Below are positions 8,880 to 17,362 of a stretch of 35,390 bases of DNA, piece by piece. Source of the DNA: Sporosarcina quadrami (GTDB taxonomy: Bacteria > Bacillota > Bacilli > Bacillales_A > Planococcaceae). The stretch is from the NCBI RefSeq assembly GCF_014836615.1, contig NZ_JACSQN010000024.1, forward strand, positions 1 to 35,390. Direction: 5' to 3'. The first letter of the stretch is position 1; each line of letters begins with the position of its first letter. A program made the position numbers and the translations under genes. A model generated the notes under the pieces. It ran no database searches, was not told the DNA's origin, and saw only the letters and a program-made list of their open reading frames with translations.

Positions 8880-9518
8880 ATGCGTCTAACAGTCGGCACA
8901 ACTGTTATCATAGATAAAGATTACACAGAGGAAGGCGAGAAATATAAGAGCAAAGTAGTAGACGCAGGTAATGATTTTGTAATGATCGACTACCCTGTCC
9001 AAATGGAAACGAATCGAACAGCATTTTTTATGGATGGAACACAGCTACTTATTTCATTCATCGATAATAAGATGTCCTTTGCATTTCGAGCCGAAGTTAC
9101 AGGCAGAGTGAATAAAGGAATTCCTATGTTGAAATTGACATATCCTGGTGACAATCAGCTCATAAAAATTCAAAGGCGCGAATTTGTGCGTGTTGAAACT
9201 GCTATAGATGTTGCTGTGAATTATGCAGGCATCTGTAGCCAGTTTGTAGCTGAAGACATTAGCGCAGGCGGTATCGCACTCAATCTTGGTGACAAAGAAC
9301 CATTTGAGGAAACTGACATAGTTACATTGAATGTTGTTCTTCCATATGTGAATGATGATATTAAATATGTACGAACAGATGCCAAGGCGGTAAGGATATG
9401 GGAAAAGGACGGTCGAAGAATTGCCTCGATGCAATTTTTGGATATAGACACTACAGATCGTCAAAATATTATCCGTTTCTGTTTTGAAAGACAGTTAAAG
9501 CACCGCAATGAAAAATAG
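8880..9518 (+). CDS. ypfA: PilZ-domain c-di-GMP receptor (YpfA/DgrA/MotI-like)
   Basis: A 212-residue protein with an N-terminal YcgR-like half (about 1-95) and a C-terminal PilZ domain (about 97-205). Both c-di-GMP contact motifs are intact: RxxxR at R100-x3-R104 and DxSxxG at D126-x-S128-x2-G131, so binding is expected. In B. subtilis the orthologue binds c-di-GMP and slows flagellar rotation through MotA. ATG at 8880 follows the AGGTAGGTG site with a 6-base gap; the GTG at 8871 lies inside that site. No flagellar gene is adjacent here; cheR lies 13 kb away. Confidence 0.9.
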   Translation: MRLTVGTTVIIDKDYTEEGEKYKSKVVDAGNDFVMIDYPVQMETNRTAFFMDGTQLLISFIDNKMSFAFRAEVTGRVNKGIPMLKLTYPGDNQLIKIQRREFVRVETAIDVAVNYAGICSQFVAEDISAGGIALNLGDKEPFEETDIVTLNVVLPYVNDDIKYVRTDAKAVRIWEKDGRRIASMQFLDIDTTDRQNIIRFCFERQLKHRNEK

Positions 9519-9524
9519 TAAATC

Positions 9525-9561
9525 GGGAAAAGGCCTCTTTACACAGGGACTTTTCCCTTTT
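9525..9561 (+). terminator. Rho-independent terminator after ypfA
   Basis: Stem GGGAAAAG (9525-9532) / CTTTTCCC (9550-9557), followed by TTTT. The loop is long, but the stem is perfect. Confidence 0.65.
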
Positions 9562-9605
9562 CCGTATGTTACAATGTTTTCGAATTGAATTCGGGGGTAG
9601 ATGAT

Positions 9606-10283
9606 ATGTTAAAAGGAATTAGTATAGCGATTGACGGGCCAGCTGCTGCAGGTAAAAGTACAATTGCAAAAAAGATTGCTCAAAAATTGAATTATACGTA
9701 CATCGATACCGGCGCGATGTATCGTGCATTGACGTATAAAGCAATCTGTAATGACATAAACATAAAGAGTGATCACGATCTATCAAAGTTGTTACAAGAG
9801 ACTGATATAATTTTAAAACCGGTTAACGGTAGCCAAGCTGTATGGATTGATGGTGTTGATCGCTCGGAAGAAATCAGATCTCAGAAAGTAACTGCTAATG
9901 TATCAATGGTAGCTACACACGCAAATGTACGTGAAATGATGGTTGGAAAACAAAGGGAACTTGCTAATGGAACGGGCGTTGTCATGGATGGTCGTGATAT
10001 CGGAACTGCAGTGCTTCCAAATGCCGAATTAAAAATCTTTATGACTGCATCAGTGGAAGAACGTGCAGTACGCCGATTTAACGAAAATGAATCTAGAGGA
10101 ATTCACATTCCACTTGACCAACTTAAACGTGAAATTGAAAAACGTGATCAGTCGGATAGTGAGCGTACAGTATCACCTCTAAAAATGGCAGACGATGCAG
10201 TTTTGGTTGACACCACGTCCTTGTCAGTTAATGAAGTTGTAGACAAAGTGATATTGTTGGCGGAAGAGAGGGTGCGCCCGTGA
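9606..10283 (+). CDS. cmk: Cytidylate kinase
   Basis: Phosphorylates CMP and dCMP with ATP, recycling nucleotides from RNA and phospholipid turnover. 225 residues, the usual length for the bacterial type (224 in B. subtilis). Seen: P-loop GPAAAGKST (11-19), the substrate-binding DTGAMYRA segment and the MDGRDIGT motif. The start is the ATG at 9606, 8 bases after GGGGG (9593-9597). Its stop codon overlaps the GTG start of plsC (GTGA), indicating coupled translation. Confidence 0.95.
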   Translation: MLKGISIAIDGPAAAGKSTIAKKIAQKLNYTYIDTGAMYRALTYKAICNDINIKSDHDLSKLLQETDIILKPVNGSQAVWIDGVDRSEEIRSQKVTANVSMVATHANVREMMVGKQRELANGTGVVMDGRDIGTAVLPNAELKIFMTASVEERAVRRFNENESRGIHIPLDQLKREIEKRDQSDSERTVSPLKMADDAVLVDTTSLSVNEVVDKVILLAEERVRP

Positions 10284-10861
10284 ATCTTTATCCATTAGGT
10301 AAATTACTTATCAGTACAATTTTTTATCCACTTTATCGTATTAAAGTGACAGGGAAAGAGAACTTTCCAAAAGAAGGTGGAGTGCTTTTATGCACGAATC
10401 ACATTGATAATCTTGATCCGCCTGTTGTCGGGATTACTTGCCCGAGAACTGTCCATTTCATGGCAAAAGAAGAACTCTTTCAAATGCCAATCTTAAAATC
10501 ATTACTCCCAAAAGTACAAGCTTTCCCAGTGAAGCGCGGTATGAGTGACAGAGATGCTTTTAGAACGACACTTAAATTGCTACGTGGTGGAAAAGTTGTA
10601 GGAATGTTTCCTGAGGGGACAAGAAGTAAAGATGGAAAACTTGGAAAAGGACTTGCAGGAGCAGGTTTCTTCGCTTTAAAAGGTGATGCAGTCGTCATGC
10701 CGTGTGCAATCGTTGGACCATACAACAAATTTAAGATGTTACATGTTGTTTATGGAAAACCGATAGATATGACGATATACCGTGAAAATAAAGCGTCTGC
10801 GGAAGAAGTCACTGAGGTGATTATGAAAGAAATTCAAACACTATTAGAGCAACATAAATAA
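10280..10861 (+). CDS. plsC: 1-acyl-sn-glycerol-3-phosphate acyltransferase
   Basis: Membrane-associated acyltransferase making phosphatidic acid from lysophosphatidic acid. 193 residues with the acyltransferase motif I, H41-x4-D46, and motif III, FPEGTR (about 110-115), plus an N-terminal hydrophobic segment. It begins with GTG overlapping the cmk stop by 4 bases. In B. subtilis the equivalent gene (yhdO) lies elsewhere; the cmk-plsC pairing occurs in other Bacillales. Coupling with a nucleotide kinase of the CDP-lipid route makes functional sense but is an inference. Confidence 0.9.
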   Translation: MNLYPLGKLLISTIFYPLYRIKVTGKENFPKEGGVLLCTNHIDNLDPPVVGITCPRTVHFMAKEELFQMPILKSLLPKVQAFPVKRGMSDRDAFRTTLKLLRGGKVVGMFPEGTRSKDGKLGKGLAGAGFFALKGDAVVMPCAIVGPYNKFKMLHVVYGKPIDMTIYRENKASAEEVTEVIMKEIQTLLEQHK

Positions 10862-10879
10862 AATGATAAGTGTATTTTT

Positions 10880-10908
10880 TTGTTTTTATGCATCGATTCG
10901 AATAATAT
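10880..10908 (+). promoter_or_regulatory. Weak candidate promoter of ypfD
   Basis: TTGTTT (10880-10885), 17 bases, TAATAT (10903-10908). Both boxes are poor matches; the position upstream of a strong AGGAGG site is the main support. Confidence 0.3.
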
Positions 10909-10941
10909 AGAGATAGGATTCATTATGGAGGAGGATTACAT

Positions 10942-12081
10942 ATGACTGAAGAAATGAAGTTAGATGAGATGAACGCTTATAATGAAGGTGACCGCGTAAC
11001 AGCTAAAGTAACAAGCATTGAAGATAAATCCGTGACAGTTGAAATTGCAGGTGCGCCTTTTGATGGCGTTATTCCGATTAGCGAACTATCAAGTCTCCAC
11101 ATTGAGAAAGCGTCTGACGCTGTAAAGGTTGGCGATGAACTTGAACTGATCATTACTAAAGTTGAAGATGACAATTTTGTATTATCTAAAAGAAAAGTGG
11201 ATGCAGAGAATGCATGGGATTCACTTGAAGAAAAATTTAATAATGAGGAATCGATTGAAACTGAAGTAAAAGATGTCGTCAAAGGTGGGTTGGTTGTAGA
11301 TTTAGGTGTGAGAGGATTTATCCCAGCATCTTTAGTTGAAGATCATTTTGTAGAATCTTTCGATGAGTATAAAGGTCGTGTGATGGAGTTTAAAATCGTT
11401 GAAATGGATAAAGAAAAAAACCGACTAATTTTATCTCACCGCGCAGTATTGCAAGAGCAAAAGGCAAGCAAAAAAGAGGAAATTCTTGAACAACTATCAG
11501 AAGGTCAAGTGCTCGAAGGTACTGTACAAAGAATTGCTTCATTCGGTGCATTTGTAGATATTGGCGGAGTAGATGGATTAGTGCATATTTCACAATTAAC
11601 CCATGAACATGTCGAAAAAGTTTCCGATGTATTAAAAGAAGGCGACAAGGTAAATGTGAAAATTTTATCTGTTGATCGTGATTCAGAGCGTATCTCTCTC
11701 TCCATTAAGGAAACGCTACCTGGACCATGGGAAGCAATCGAAGACCGTGCTCCAAAAGGTTCTGTGCTTGAAGGGACGGTCAAACGCCTCGTCACTTACG
11801 GTGCTTTCGTTGAAGTGTTCCCAGGTGTTGAAGGACTTGTACACATTTCTCGTATTTCTCATCAACATATCGGTACGCCAAACGAAGTGCTTCAAGAAGG
11901 TCAGAAAATTGATGTCAAAGTGGTCGATGTCAATGCTGAAGATAGACGTCTGTCATTAAGTATAAAAGACCTTATTGAAAATGAAGATGACAACTCTTAT
12001 GGTGATTATGAGATGAAAGAAGAATCAGGATTCTCTTTAAGTGATGTTATAGGTGATCAATTGAAGAAGTTCACGGAATGA
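10942..12081 (+). CDS. ypfD: S1 RNA-binding domain protein (YpfD, S1 homologue)
   Basis: 379 acidic residues with four S1 (OB-fold) repeats, at roughly 15-85, 100-170, 188-257 and 272-342, followed by an acidic tail. Repeats three and four are the most typical (GTVxRxxxFGAFVDIGGVDGLVHIS and its near copy). Annotated as 30S ribosomal protein S1 in many Firmicutes, but the short form is not a strict ribosomal component in B. subtilis. ATG at 10942 follows GGAGGAGGA (10927-10935). The terminator at 12125-12160 ends it. Confidence 0.9.
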   Translation: MTEEMKLDEMNAYNEGDRVTAKVTSIEDKSVTVEIAGAPFDGVIPISELSSLHIEKASDAVKVGDELELIITKVEDDNFVLSKRKVDAENAWDSLEEKFNNEESIETEVKDVVKGGLVVDLGVRGFIPASLVEDHFVESFDEYKGRVMEFKIVEMDKEKNRLILSHRAVLQEQKASKKEEILEQLSEGQVLEGTVQRIASFGAFVDIGGVDGLVHISQLTHEHVEKVSDVLKEGDKVNVKILSVDRDSERISLSIKETLPGPWEAIEDRAPKGSVLEGTVKRLVTYGAFVEVFPGVEGLVHISRISHQHIGTPNEVLQEGQKIDVKVVDVNAEDRRLSLSIKDLIENEDDNSYGDYEMKEESGFSLSDVIGDQLKKFTE

Positions 12082-12124
12082 TTTTGTCGGTTTCATGAAC
12101 TCGTGTTTGAACTACAAATCAAAT

Positions 12125-12160
12125 GGTGATGGTGCTAGCATAGGCATCATCATCTTTTTT
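12125..12160 (+). terminator. Rho-independent terminator after ypfD
   Basis: Stem GGTGATGGTGC (12125-12135) / GCATCATCATC (12144-12154), pairing through a few G-T wobbles, followed by six T (12155-12160). Confidence 0.7.
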
Positions 12161-12164
12161 GTTC

Positions 12165-12281
12165 GTCCAGACTCCGGGCGCCAGTTCCTCGAGTCGATTC
12201 AGACTAGTCAAAAAGGCAAAGTTCGCCTTTCTGTCAAGTCTTCCATCGCTTGTCGGAACTAGGCTGGCGCCCTGCGCTTTT
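12165..12281 (-). repeat. Nested palindromic repeat, single copy (family of the 17363 tandem)
   Basis: A hairpin-forming element. The outer arms are GGGCGCCAG (12176-12184) and CTGGCGCCC (12264-12272); next are AGTTCC and GGAACT; then AGACT and AGTCT; the apex is AAAGGC (12212-12217) / GCCTTT (12225-12230). Its reverse complement aligns along its length with the 119-bp units at 17363-17600, sharing GACAxGCGxTGGAAGA, AAAGGCGxxxTTTGCCTTT and TCTGAAxCGACxCGA. The paired arms differ between copies but remain paired. It lies between the ypfD terminator and der; an upstream extension of the der reading frame through it is not a real gene part. Confidence 0.8.
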
Positions 12282-12287
12282 GTTCTG

Positions 12288-12293
12288 TATAAT
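12288..12293 (+). promoter_or_regulatory. Candidate -10 box of der
   Basis: A perfect TATAAT 33 bases upstream of the der ATG. The hexamer 17 bases upstream (TGGCGC, 12265-12270) is a poor -35 and lies inside the right arm of the palindromic repeat. Confidence 0.5.
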
Positions 12294-12326
12294 AACACAA
12301 GAGATATACTGGAAGGGTGTTTACTA

Positions 12327-13637
12327 ATGAATAAACCAACTGTTGCAATTGTTGGAAGACCGAACGTAGGAAAATCGACAATCTTTAACCGGATTGTCGG
12401 AGAGCGTATTTCAATCGTTGAAGATGTAGCTGGGGTAACTCGTGATCGTATATATAGCTCCGCTGATTGGCTCGCACATGAATTCAACTTGATTGACACT
12501 GGCGGAATCGATATTGGTGATGAGCCGTTTTTAGAGCAAATCCGTTTGCAAGCGGAAATTGCGATAAATGAAGCAGATGTTATTATCTTTTTGACGAATG
12601 GGCGTGAAGGTGTAACTGACGCAGATGAACAAGTCGCTAAAATTCTTTACAAAACAAAAAAACCTGTCGTCCTAGCCGTCAATAAAGTCGACAACCCAGA
12701 TATGCGTGATATGATTTATGATTTCTATTCACTAGGATTTGGAGATCCCTATCCGGTTTCCGGTTCCCATGGTCTTGGACTAGGGGATTTACTTGATGCG
12801 GTTGCTGAGAGCTTCCCTGAACCTGGAGAAGATCCTATAGAAGATGATGTAATCCGATTTTCATTAATCGGTAGACCGAATGTCGGTAAATCTTCTCTTG
12901 TAAATGCTTTATTAGGCGAAGAACGTGTCATTGTTAGTGATGTTGCAGGAACAACTACGGATGCAGTAGATACTTCATATGAATATGAAGGTCAAAAATA
13001 TAAAATTATCGATACTGCAGGAATGCGTAAAAAAGGTAAAGTTTACGAAAACATGGAGAAGTACAGTGTTCTGAGAGCATTGAAAGCAATCGATCGTTCT
13101 GATGTCGTCCTTATAGTAATAAACGGCGAAGAAGGAATACGTGAACAAGATAAGAGAATTGCGGGATATGCTGAAGATGCAGGAAAAGGCGTCATGTTTG
13201 TCGTGAATAAATGGGATGCCATTGAAAAAGACGATAAAACAATGAATAAATTTAATGAAGATATCCGTAAGAATTTCTTGTTCCTTGACTATGCACCAAT
13301 TGCTTATGTATCTGCGAAAACAAAGCAACGAGTTACAACGTTATTCGATCAAATTAAAGTAATTAGTGAAAATCATTCAATGCGTATTCAGTCAAGTATC
13401 TTGAACGAAGTCATTGAAGATGCTGTTGCACGAAATCCAGCACCTTCTGACAAAGGTCGTAGGCTTCGCATTTACTACGTAACTCAAGTTGCGGTCAAGC
13501 CACCGGTATTCATTGTTTTCGTAAATGAACCAGAGTTAATGCATTTTTCTTATGAACGCTTCTTGCAAAATCGTTTGCGTGAATCATTCGGATTTGAAGG
13601 AACACCAATCCGTTTAATAACACGACCAAGAAGCTGA
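12327..13637 (+). CDS. der: Ribosome biogenesis GTPase Der (EngA)
   Basis: Essential double-GTPase for 50S subunit maturation. 436 residues, exactly the B. subtilis length. The first G domain begins with GRPNVGKS (10-17) and has DTGGID and NKVD; the second has GRPNVGKSS near residue 183, DTAGM and NKWD; a KH-like RNA-binding domain ends the protein (about 355-436). The ATG at 12327 has GGAAGGGTG 7 bases upstream; the frame is open further upstream, but only through the palindromic repeat. Confidence 0.97.
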   Translation: MNKPTVAIVGRPNVGKSTIFNRIVGERISIVEDVAGVTRDRIYSSADWLAHEFNLIDTGGIDIGDEPFLEQIRLQAEIAINEADVIIFLTNGREGVTDADEQVAKILYKTKKPVVLAVNKVDNPDMRDMIYDFYSLGFGDPYPVSGSHGLGLGDLLDAVAESFPEPGEDPIEDDVIRFSLIGRPNVGKSSLVNALLGEERVIVSDVAGTTTDAVDTSYEYEGQKYKIIDTAGMRKKGKVYENMEKYSVLRALKAIDRSDVVLIVINGEEGIREQDKRIAGYAEDAGKGVMFVVNKWDAIEKDDKTMNKFNEDIRKNFLFLDYAPIAYVSAKTKQRVTTLFDQIKVISENHSMRIQSSILNEVIEDAVARNPAPSDKGRRLRIYYVTQVAVKPPVFIVFVNEPELMHFSYERFLQNRLRESFGFEGTPIRLITRPRS

Positions 13638-13656
13638 TATGAAAGAGGTGGGATTT

Positions 13657-14679
13657 TTGGAGAAAATTACAGTAATCGGTGCAGGAAGCTGGGGAACTGC
13701 AATCTCATTTGTCCTTGCTGAAAACGGACATGATTGTTTACTTTGGACAAGAAGGGATGAGCAAGTAGTTGAAATCAATGAAAAGCATACGAATAATTCC
13801 TACTTGCCAGGCATTCGTTTACCAGAAAATCTAAAAGCTGTTTCTGATTTGAAGCAAGCTGTTGACCATGCAGAAACGATTGTTATCGCCATTCCGACGA
13901 AAGCGATTCGGGATATCTGTAAAGCTATAGGTGAAATAGTTAATAGGAAATGCCTGTTTGTGCATGTTTCAAAAGGAATTGAACCGGATTCCCTAAAAAG
14001 AATCTCAGAAGTGATAGAAGAGGAAATTAGTCCAGACAAAAGGCAAGCTGTAGTCGCATTGTCTGGGCCAAGTCACGCTGAAGAGGTTGTATTACGGCAT
14101 CCTACAACAATTACGGCAGCTTCGAATGATCAGCAAGCCGCAGAATGCGTTCAAGATCTATTTAGCAATAATTATTTCCGTGTGTACACGAATAGTGATC
14201 TCACCGGCGTCGAAATTGGCGCGGCGCTTAAGAATGTTATTGCACTCGCTGCCGGCATTTCAGATGGCATAGGTTATGGTGATAATGCGAAAGCTGCACT
14301 CATTACTCGTGGCTTAGCGGAAATATCTAGATTAGGTGTTAAAATGGGAGCGAATCCGCTCACTTTTTCAGGTTTGACTGGACTTGGCGACCTTATCGTT
14401 ACGTGTACTAGTCTGCATTCTAGGAACTGGAAAGCCGGTAACTTACTAGGTAAAGGCAATAGCCTTGAAGAGGTCGTCTCGGGTATGGGTATGGTCATTG
14501 AAGGTGTACGGACTACAAAGGCAGCTCATCAGTTGGCCAAGCTACACGGTGTATCTATGCCGCTGACTGAAGCGCTCTATGCCGTATTGTTTAAAGATGT
14601 GCCTCCAAAAGAAGCAGTTGACAAACTGATGAACAGAACAAAAAAACACGAAATAGAAGACTTTTTCTTAAATGATTAA
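13657..14679 (+). CDS. gpsA: NAD(P)H-dependent glycerol-3-phosphate dehydrogenase
   Basis: Reduces dihydroxyacetone phosphate to sn-glycerol 3-phosphate for phospholipid synthesis. About 340 residues: N-terminal Rossmann motif GAGSWGTA, the GPSHAEEV segment, the catalytic-Lys region ([13 protein letters not shown]) and a GLGDLIVTC motif in the helical C-terminal domain. TTG at 13657 is preferred since AAAGAGGTGGG (13642-13652) is just upstream; an ATG at 13639 is in frame but has only a weak site. It follows der directly, as in B. subtilis. Confidence 0.95.
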   Translation: MEKITVIGAGSWGTAISFVLAENGHDCLLWTRRDEQVVEINEKHTNNSYLPGIRLPENLKAVSDLKQAVDHAETIVIAIPTKAIRDICKAIGEIVNRKCLFVHVSKGIEPDSLKRISEVIEEEISPDKRQAVVALSGPSHAEEVVLRHPTTITAASNDQQAAECVQDLFSNNYFRVYTNSDLTGVEIGAALKNVIALAAGISDGIGYGDNAKAALITRGLAEISRLGVKMGANPLTFSGLTGLGDLIVTCTSLHSRNWKAGNLLGKGNSLEEVVSGMGMVIEGVRTTKAAHQLAKLHGVSMPLTEALYAVLFKDVPPKEAVDKLMNRTKKHEIEDFFLND

Positions 14680-14708
14680 GTCTGATGCGACATGAAAGGA
14701 TGATCCGC

Positions 14709-14909
14709 TTGTCCCCTATGGATAAAATGTGGCTGTCTTTTTACGCGATGGGATTCATGGCAATTTCAATGGGACTCATCTATTTGAGCAGACATAAAAT
14801 TTCAAATAGGTTTATTAAATTTATTTTGGCGCTGATTGCTTACGCTTTACTTATTTTCTCGTTTTTTGCAATGGTTTATCTCGTATTCAGCGGACCGTCA
14901 GGAGGATAG
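14709..14909 (+). CDS. Small DUF2768 membrane protein (YphE-like)
   Basis: A 66-residue protein with two predicted transmembrane helices (about 5-22 and 35-60), matching in size and place the short DUF2768 protein found after gpsA in Bacillales spore formers. Function unknown. TTG at 14709 is chosen because AAAGGA (14695-14700) is 8 bases upstream; an ATG at 14685 is in frame without a site. Confidence 0.7.
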   Translation: MSPMDKMWLSFYAMGFMAISMGLIYLSRHKISNRFIKFILALIAYALLIFSFFAMVYLVFSGPSGG

Positions 14910-14915
14910 ATAGAG

Positions 14916-15644
14916 ATGAAAGCACATAAGACAAAATTCGCCTTACTACTAACAATTTTAATGACGTTAGTTCTCTCTGGCTGCATGTATCCTGCTGATG
15001 AAAAAGCTACGAAAGAAAACCCTTATGAAGATCAAGTCGAAACAATTCAAAAAGCTGTCGATACTTACAAAGAGAGCAGTGGTGGACTACTTCCTATAAA
15101 AACGAGGGATTTAGAGACAGATCGTTACATAAAATACCCAATTGAATTTTCAAAGATTGTACCGGCATATACTGAAAAGATTCCATCCAATGCTTACGAA
15201 AATGGTGGTATTTTCCAATATATTCTTATTGATGTAGAAGAGAATCCAACCGTTAAACTTGTTGACCTTCGCATAGCTGAACGAATTAGAGAACTTAATC
15301 TCCGTAGGCAAATAAACGGTAGTCTGCCGTTTAAAGAAGCTGTTGGAGAGAATGTTTACGAAATCGATTATGAAAAGATGGGCTTTAAATCGCCATTAAT
15401 GGTTGATAGTCCATATTCTAATGTTCAACTTCCGATTGTTGTAAGTGGGGATGGTAACTTCTATGTCGATTACTCGATTGAACTGAACAAAATATTGAGT
15501 GAGAAAAAGCCGGATGTCAAGAAAGGTGACGATATTCGTTATTTGCTTGAACAAGACAATTTGGTAGTACCAGCGTATTCGTTACCTTATACAGTGAATG
15601 AAGATAATGAACCGGTTTTCGTGGGAAACATAAAAAGTAGATAG
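14916..15644 (+). CDS. yphF: YphF-like lipoprotein
   Basis: 242 residues with a lipoprotein signal peptide: basic N-terminus, hydrophobic core, lipobox LSGC with the lipidated Cys at about residue 23. The mature part is hydrophilic and predicted to sit on the outer face of the membrane. It corresponds in position and size to B. subtilis YphF, just upstream of spoIVA. No enzymatic motif is visible, and the function is unknown. AGGAGGA (14900-14906) precedes the ATG by 9 bases. Confidence 0.8.
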   Translation: MKAHKTKFALLLTILMTLVLSGCMYPADEKATKENPYEDQVETIQKAVDTYKESSGGLLPIKTRDLETDRYIKYPIEFSKIVPAYTEKIPSNAYENGGIFQYILIDVEENPTVKLVDLRIAERIRELNLRRQINGSLPFKEAVGENVYEIDYEKMGFKSPLMVDSPYSNVQLPIVVSGDGNFYVDYSIELNKILSEKKPDVKKGDDIRYLLEQDNLVVPAYSLPYTVNEDNEPVFVGNIKSR

Positions 15645-15650
15645 AATACT

Positions 15651-15689
15651 AAAACGTTTCATGCATTTATTGGCATGAAACGTTTTTCT
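15651..15689 (+). terminator. Rho-independent terminator after yphF
   Basis: A perfect 14-bp stem, AAAACGTTTCATGC (15651-15664) / GCATGAAACGTTTT (15673-15686), with an 8-base loop and TTTTT within and after the 3' arm. Confidence 0.88.
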
Positions 15690-15729
15690 ATTACATAAAC
15701 TAATATGCGCGAAAAAAGGAGGGCTAAGT

Positions 15730-17208
15730 ATGAAAGAAGAGTTGTATGAAAATTTGGCTCGACGAACTGATGGGGATATTTATATAGGTGTAGTGGGCCC
15801 TGTCCGTGTCGGGAAGTCGACGTTCGTGAAAAGGGTGATGGAAGAGGTTGTCATTCCGAACATGACAGATGCGGGAGATAGGGCGAGAGCACAGGATGAA
15901 TTGCCGCAAAGTTCGCCAGGTCCGGTTATTATGACAGCAGAGCCGAAATTTGTCCCAGCACAAGGTACACAAGTTTCCATTGGGGACGGAGAACTTTCAT
16001 TCCAAGTAAGACTTGCGGACTGCGTCGGCTATGTTATCGATGGAGTGAAAGGATATGAAGATGAGGATGGCCCGAAATATGTCCATACGCCCTGGCATAA
16101 CGAACCGATTCCTTTTGAGGAAGCGGCCCGCATCGGTACGGATAAAGTAATCCGTGACCATTCCACAATCGGTATCCTCTTGACAACAGACGGCACGGTG
16201 AACAATATCCCAAGAGCTTCAGCTGCTGTGGCTGAAGAGGAAATCGTTGGTAAGTTGAAAGAAATCGGTAAACCGTTTGTAATTGTATTGAATTCTAAAA
16301 TGCCAGCCCACGACAGAACAGTTGCATTAAAAGAGCAACTGCATGAAAAACACGGTGTACCAGTAATAGCCATTAGTGCTGACCAATTAAACGCACAAGA
16401 AATTCAACTCATTCTTAAAGAGGCTTTATATGAATTCCCGATTACAGACATCGAATTGCAAAAGCCTGATTGGATGGACGTGCTCGGTGCAGACCACGAA
16501 TTGAATTCATCAATTGATAATGTCATCAAAGAAGGATTCCTTGTTGCGTCGAAAATTCGTAAAGTTCAAGAGTTAGCTGAACGGTTGAAAGATGAAAAGT
16601 ATGTGCGTAGCGCTGAAGTGGTGGACGTTGATGCGGGCAAGGGGAAAGCAACCGTCAACATCGAGATGGATGAACGCGCATTCCTTGAAGTGTGCGAAGA
16701 TCTGATGCAGCAAGAAATGACAACTAAGAAAGATTGGCTTCTATTCATTAAAGACGCAGTGAAAGCGAAAAAGTCTTATGATATGTATGCTGAAGCGATT
16801 GATACAGCGAAGAAAACAGGATACGGAGTCGCTCTGCCGACAATCGATGATTTCCAACCGTCTCCACCTGAACTTATTAAGCAAGACAATTTTTATGGCG
16901 TGCGTATGAAAGCAGCAGCACCATCTCTTCATATTATCCGTATTGATATGGATGCTGAGTTCTCACCTCTCATAGGATCAGAATTTCATAGCCATCATTT
17001 ATTGAAAGAACTTAAAAATGCTTATTTGCATGACAGAGATGCGTTATGGCAGACGCAACTATTCGGCACACCGTTGCATGAAGTGCTTAAAGAGAGCATT
17101 CGTTTTAAAACATCATCGGTCCCACCAAATGCCCGCAAAAGACTTAGGGAGACAATTGAGCAAATGGTAAATGATGGAAATAAGGGTATGATTACATTTA
17201 TTGTATAG
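15730..17208 (+). CDS. spoIVA: Stage IV sporulation protein A, coat basement ATPase
   Basis: The cytoskeletal ATPase that polymerises on the forespore surface and anchors the spore coat. 492 residues, the same length as in B. subtilis, and very conserved. The N-terminal P-loop GPVRVGKST (23-31) and the ADCVGY segment are visible; the rest is the middle and C-terminal domains needed for localisation. AAAGGAGGG precedes the ATG. It stands alone between two terminators, consistent with mother-cell-specific (sigma-E) transcription. Confidence 0.97.
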   Translation: MKEELYENLARRTDGDIYIGVVGPVRVGKSTFVKRVMEEVVIPNMTDAGDRARAQDELPQSSPGPVIMTAEPKFVPAQGTQVSIGDGELSFQVRLADCVGYVIDGVKGYEDEDGPKYVHTPWHNEPIPFEEAARIGTDKVIRDHSTIGILLTTDGTVNNIPRASAAVAEEEIVGKLKEIGKPFVIVLNSKMPAHDRTVALKEQLHEKHGVPVIAISADQLNAQEIQLILKEALYEFPITDIELQKPDWMDVLGADHELNSSIDNVIKEGFLVASKIRKVQELAERLKDEKYVRSAEVVDVDAGKGKATVNIEMDERAFLEVCEDLMQQEMTTKKDWLLFIKDAVKAKKSYDMYAEAIDTAKKTGYGVALPTIDDFQPSPPELIKQDNFYGVRMKAAAPSLHIIRIDMDAEFSPLIGSEFHSHHLLKELKNAYLHDRDALWQTQLFGTPLHEVLKESIRFKTSSVPPNARKRLRETIEQMVNDGNKGMITFIV

Positions 17209-17245
17209 ATCTTGATGATTGTGTCATTTGTCAAGCGAAAACCTC

Positions 17246-17274
17246 TAAAGATCCGTATTTTACGGGTCTTTTTC
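17246..17274 (+). terminator. Rho-independent terminator after spoIVA
   Basis: Stem AGATCCGTA / TACGGGTCT with one G-T wobble (about 17249-17269), followed by a run of T. Confidence 0.75.
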
Positions 17275-17313
17275 TGTTTTTGCTCAAATATGCCAAAATA
17301 GCCGTAAAACGCT

Positions 17314-17319
17314 TATAAT
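17314..17319 (+). promoter_or_regulatory. Candidate -10 box of the hbs promoter
   Basis: A perfect TATAAT with a weak -35 (ATGCCA, 19 bases upstream). It lies before the tandem palindromes, and I see no other convincing promoter between them and hbs. If used, it gives a leader of about 310 bases containing both repeats. The 17209-17637 gap therefore holds the spoIVA terminator, this box and the repeats, and no gene. Confidence 0.45.
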
Positions 17320-17362
17320 ATTGTTGCACCGCGGTTTTAGGTGTGTTACTCTTTTTACAGTG

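Noticed and set aside
9054..9464. A 136-codon minus-strand frame opposite ypfA
   Set aside because: Shadow of a conserved PilZ gene; Cys- and Ile-rich translation without recognisable domain.
12159..12326. Upstream in-frame extension of der
   Set aside because: It consists of the palindromic repeat; the ATG at 12327 has a proper ribosome binding site and gives the exact family length.
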